From Lysobacterales bacterium (GTDB taxonomy: Bacteria > Pseudomonadota > Gammaproteobacteria > Xanthomonadales > SZUA-38), in contig JANQOZ010000103.1 in NCBI GenBank assembly GCA_028285525.1, positions 124,001-188,000 on the forward strand: DNA of 64,000 nt, read 5' to 3'. Positions 61,832 to 64,000 of this stretch are shown here, piece after piece. Positions within the stretch are counted from its first letter, which is position 1; every line of letters begins with the position of its first letter. Under the pieces are notes generated by a model. The model made no database searches. It was not told the DNA's origin and saw nothing but the letters and a program-made list of their open reading frames with translations. The position numbers and the translations under genes are program-made.

Positions 61832-62915
61832 TTAGGCGCATATCTGAAGGCAGCATCCCGTAGCGGAGCTTGAAGGCCTTGCTGAAACTTCCCGCGTCAC
61901 GGTAGCCGGCGGCGTCCGCCACCTGACCGACGCTGACATCCGGGTCCCGCAGCATCTCGCGGGCAATCTCGAGCCGGTGTTCCCGATGAAAGGCAGCGAC
62001 CGTCTCTCCAAAAACGTACTTAAACCCCATCGCGAGCTTGTTGCGATTGACGCCGACGCGCCGCGCCAGCTGGTCAAGCGTCGGTGCGGTGCGGCTTTCC
62101 TCGAGAATATCTCGGGCATTGTGGAGGCACCGCACGTCGTGCTGCGTCAGCCGGATGGGTGCGGCCAGCACCCGCTGGGGCCGGCGGACGCGGTCCAGGG
62201 CCAGGCAAACGAGTTCGACCGCTTTGGCGCGAATGTAGATTGGACGGATGCTGTCGTGAATCCGTGGATTCATCAGCGCGCCGGCGACGCTGAACATTTC
62301 GCGGGACAGTTCACCGGCGTACCAGAACTCCGCGTCAGCTTCGCCGGCCTGAAAGCGGGCCAGCTCGGCCGGCAGCTCCGCCGGATCCATCTTCAGCTCG
62401 CGCCGAATAAAAGAGGGTTTGCACGCTACGCCCACCGTGCGCCATTTCTCGCCCAGCACCTCTCGCGTGGACGACGGGCCGTTCGATACCGACAGGATGA
62501 AGCTTTGTCCGCCAAGGTCGGTTACCTCACCGTCTGGCTGGATTTCCCGGCTCAGGCCTTCAAGGCGAAAATGCAGGTACAGCCAGCCGCTGTAGTCGAT
62601 CGACCACTGGCGGTCGTCGGCGGCCTGTGCGATGTGCGGGACATCGGTTCGGGCAAAAATAAGATCATCCGCCAGCGCAATGACTTCCTGATCGCCGTCA
62701 CAGGTGTATTGAAGCGATGAGGCGCTGTCGCCCGGCGGCAGCTTGTCGAGCTCCTCCTGGGGCAGCGCAAGACGCTTCAGATCTCTGATGCGCAGGACCT
62801 TTTGCGTATTGTCAGACGCAGCTGGTTGATCTGTGGCCAAGGGGTCGCTCCCGGACAGCAGGACATCATCTTCGGCCCCCGTGACGGAATCGGTCAAGGG
62901 CCGCGGGTCACCCAT
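61827..62915 (-). CDS. AraC-family regulator
   Basis: A 362-residue regulator with a C-terminal helix-turn-helix pair (DQLARRVGVNRNKLAMGFKYVFG and VGQVADAAGYRDAGSFSKAFKLRYG) and an N-terminal sensing half with LRIRDLKRLALPQEEL. The DNA-binding part again recalls the PchR/siderophore sensor group, but the cluster lacks siderophore functions. ATG 62915 overlaps the end of the M19 gene by 8 bases; an upstream TTG frame start is possible. Probably controls the array through the direct repeats at 61795. Confidence 0.85.
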   Translation of the reverse strand: MGDPRPLTDSVTGAEDDVLLSGSDPLATDQPAASDNTQKVLRIRDLKRLALPQEELDKLPPGDSASSLQYTCDGDQEVIALADDLIFARTDVPHIAQAADDRQWSIDYSGWLYLHFRLEGLSREIQPDGEVTDLGGQSFILSVSNGPSSTREVLGEKWRTVGVACKPSFIRRELKMDPAELPAELARFQAGEADAEFWYAGELSREMFSVAGALMNPRIHDSIRPIYIRAKAVELVCLALDRVRRPQRVLAAPIRLTQHDVRCLHNARDILEESRTAPTLDQLARRVGVNRNKLAMGFKYVFGETVAAFHREHRLEIAREMLRDPDVSVGQVADAAGYRDAGSFSKAFKLRYGMLPSDMRLK

Positions 62916-63912
62916 CAATCCAGACCTGCTGCGCAACCCGCCGCCAGTTGCCGCCCAGAATCATCTCGATATGGTGACGCTCATAGCCGCTCTGCAGCAT
63001 TTGGGTCACCAGCTCCGGCAGTACCTCAGGTCCAGCCATTCGAAGGTTCGGGGCAGGATCGACGCCAAAAAGTTTCGGGTGCGCCTTGAGGTAGTCCAGC
63101 AGCTCCTGCTGGTCAAAAACGTAGTCCAGACCGAGCCCCACATGCTCGGGCCCAACGAGATTCACCACATGGTCGATATGGCGCAGCAGCAGCTCAGCAT
63201 CACTGGCACCCTCCCCCAGAAACTCGCCGATGCCGTTGATCCCGACGACGCCACCCGTTTCGGCGCAGGCCCGGATCAGCTCGTCGGGAATATTGCGAAA
63301 ATGTGAGTGCAGAGCGCTGGCGTTCGAGTGCGAAAACACCACCGGGTTGTCGGCTGCTTCCATCACGTCCATCGCCGTCCGGTGGCCGGTGTGGGAACAG
63401 CAGGCGATCATGCCGACTCGCTTCATTTCTTCCAGAATGGCCTTGCCGTGCGGCGTCAAGCCCGGATCTTCATCCGCGCAGCCACCGCCCGCCGCGTTGT
63501 TCTTGTTGTAGGCGACCAGCATCCAGATCACCCCCAGCTCACGAAGCAGCGCAACCAGGCCATGGTCGCCCTCATCCAGCAGCGCCATGCCCTCGACGTC
63601 GAAGACGATGGCCAGCTGACCAGACTCACGGGCCTCATCGATGTCGCTCAGCGACTTCGCGAGCCGGTAACGCTCGGGCCGCGCGCTCACCCAACGTCGG
63701 AACAGGGCCGCGGTGCGAAGATGCTCGTCCAGCGTTTTGAAGCCAAAGCCGATATTCAGGCTGACGACATCACAGCCGGCATCCCGGCACCGCTCCAGCT
63801 GCGGCAGAAAATCATCGTCGCCGTGACGTAGCGGCATACAGGCGTGATTGTCCCAAACCAGGGTTTGGCTGAGCAGCTCTCGCGCGTCCGCGCTAGCTTG
63901 AGATCCCGACAT
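62908..63912 (-). CDS. M19-type dipeptidase, HxC variant
   Basis: A 334-residue cytoplasmic M19 protein without a signal peptide. Motifs: WDNHACMPLR where the usual HxD is HAC, so one zinc ligand Asp is replaced by Cys; FDVEGM with the bridging Glu; CCSHTGHRTAM and FSHSNASALH with the two His; GLGLDYVFD with the Asp. It may still be active, since the other ligands are intact and I believe other M19-like proteins share this change. ATG 63912 has GGAT 6 bases upstream. It overlaps the upstream alpha/beta-hydrolase stop by 20 bases and the AraC start by 8. Confidence 0.82.
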   Translation of the reverse strand: MSGSQASADARELLSQTLVWDNHACMPLRHGDDDFLPQLERCRDAGCDVVSLNIGFGFKTLDEHLRTAALFRRWVSARPERYRLAKSLSDIDEARESGQLAIVFDVEGMALLDEGDHGLVALLRELGVIWMLVAYNKNNAAGGGCADEDPGLTPHGKAILEEMKRVGMIACCSHTGHRTAMDVMEAADNPVVFSHSNASALHSHFRNIPDELIRACAETGGVVGINGIGEFLGEGASDAELLLRHIDHVVNLVGPEHVGLGLDYVFDQQELLDYLKAHPKLFGVDPAPNLRMAGPEVLPELVTQMLQSGYERHHIEMILGGNWRRVAQQVWIDG

Positions 63913-64000
63913 ATCGATCCAGAAAAGGTTGAACAACCGGCAGTATCTTCGACGGATTCAATCCGTCTTCGTGAGCCGCACCCTCAATCAGCTGAACCTG
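63893..64000 (-). CDS. C-terminal end of a probable alpha/beta hydrolase (partial)
   Basis: Reading the minus strand from the right edge gives 35 residues, QVQLIEGAAHEDGLNP then KILPVVQPFLDRYVG, and a TAG stop at 63895-63893. The GAAHEDG box fits the catalytic His near the end of alpha/beta hydrolases. The frame is open to the window edge. It overlaps the M19 dipeptidase start by 20 bases, so it belongs to the same transcript. Confidence 0.65.
   Translation of the reverse strand, partial: QVQLIEGAAHEDGLNPSKILPVVQPFLDRYVGISS

Noticed and set aside
60181..61863. 560-codon plus-strand frame opposite the TonB receptor
   Set aside because: Antisense shadow of the receptor; composition matches GC-rich antisense reading, with no motifs.

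Overview
The window looks like a GC-rich (about 60% by eye) chromosome segment from a free-living, probably aquatic, heterotrophic gammaproteobacterium. A Lysobacterales, Wenzhouxiangellaceae or Woeseiaceae-like lineage would fit: there are four TonB receptors, many secreted peptidases and Tat-exported enzymes, AbgT and SSS transporters, and a Ser/Thr kinase with TPRs. This lineage guess is inference. No rRNA, tRNA, CRISPR, IS element or phage gene was seen, and no gene-free stretch exceeds 300 bases.

Layout. 1-391: end of an SbtA-type bicarbonate permease coupled to a PII-like SbtB. 533-2960: M19 lipoprotein dipeptidase, DUF6702 protein, HupE/UreJ-like membrane protein. 3012-5885 (minus): DUF3311 protein, SSS symporter and ArgE-like deacylase. 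6077-15559: dienelactone hydrolase, large BNR/sortilin-like exoprotein, creatininase, EEP phosphatase-like lipoprotein, secreted RidA plus Kelch pair, AbgT transporter. 15644-21405 (minus): first zinc block (Zur-box TonB receptor, DUF1624 acyltransferase, Zur-box COG0523 GTPase, DUF1826, small protein). 21555-28728: P450, serine hydrolase, PD40 propeller, His-rich COG0523 GTPase, Tat-exported FAD oxidoreductase. 28768-32669: PchR-like AraC regulator, TonB receptor and methyltransferase. 32862-41437 (minus): second, larger zinc operon. 41613-51067: Tat-signal class V aminotransferase, Lrp, S41 protease, beta-helix protein, kinase-TPR, leucine dehydrogenase, NTF2-like protein. 51064-64000 (all minus): tightly packed peptide or amine catabolic array.

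The most interesting content is a zinc-starvation (Zur) regulon. Three near-palindromic boxes resembling AATGTTATAACATT lie at 17850, 21392 and 41424. They precede (i) a COG0523 GTPase with DUF1826, (ii) a siderophore-type TonB receptor and (iii) an eight-gene operon. That operon reads MerC-like protein, Zur itself, an ABC ATPase, two DUF3526 ABC-2 permeases, an AstE/AspA-like deacylase, a His-rich DUF2796 (ZrgA-type) protein and a TonB receptor. The zur gene has no ATG, GTG or TTG start at its N-terminus and appears to begin at CTG; it was recovered by reading the frame by hand. The parts suggest Zn (or Zn-chelate) entry through the outer membrane, periplasmic capture and release, and ABC-driven handling, with a GTPase allocating metal inside.

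The right-hand array (63912 to 51064) combines an M19 dipeptidase, an AraC regulator, a TonB receptor preceded by 16-bp direct repeats spaced 21 bp apart, a GPH-type MFS carrier, a DUF885 hydrolase, an FAD amine oxidoreductase, an unusual alpha/beta-hydrolase plus M3 peptidase fusion, a nitroreductase and a 7Fe ferredoxin. It probably imports and breaks down a peptide- or amine-like substrate.
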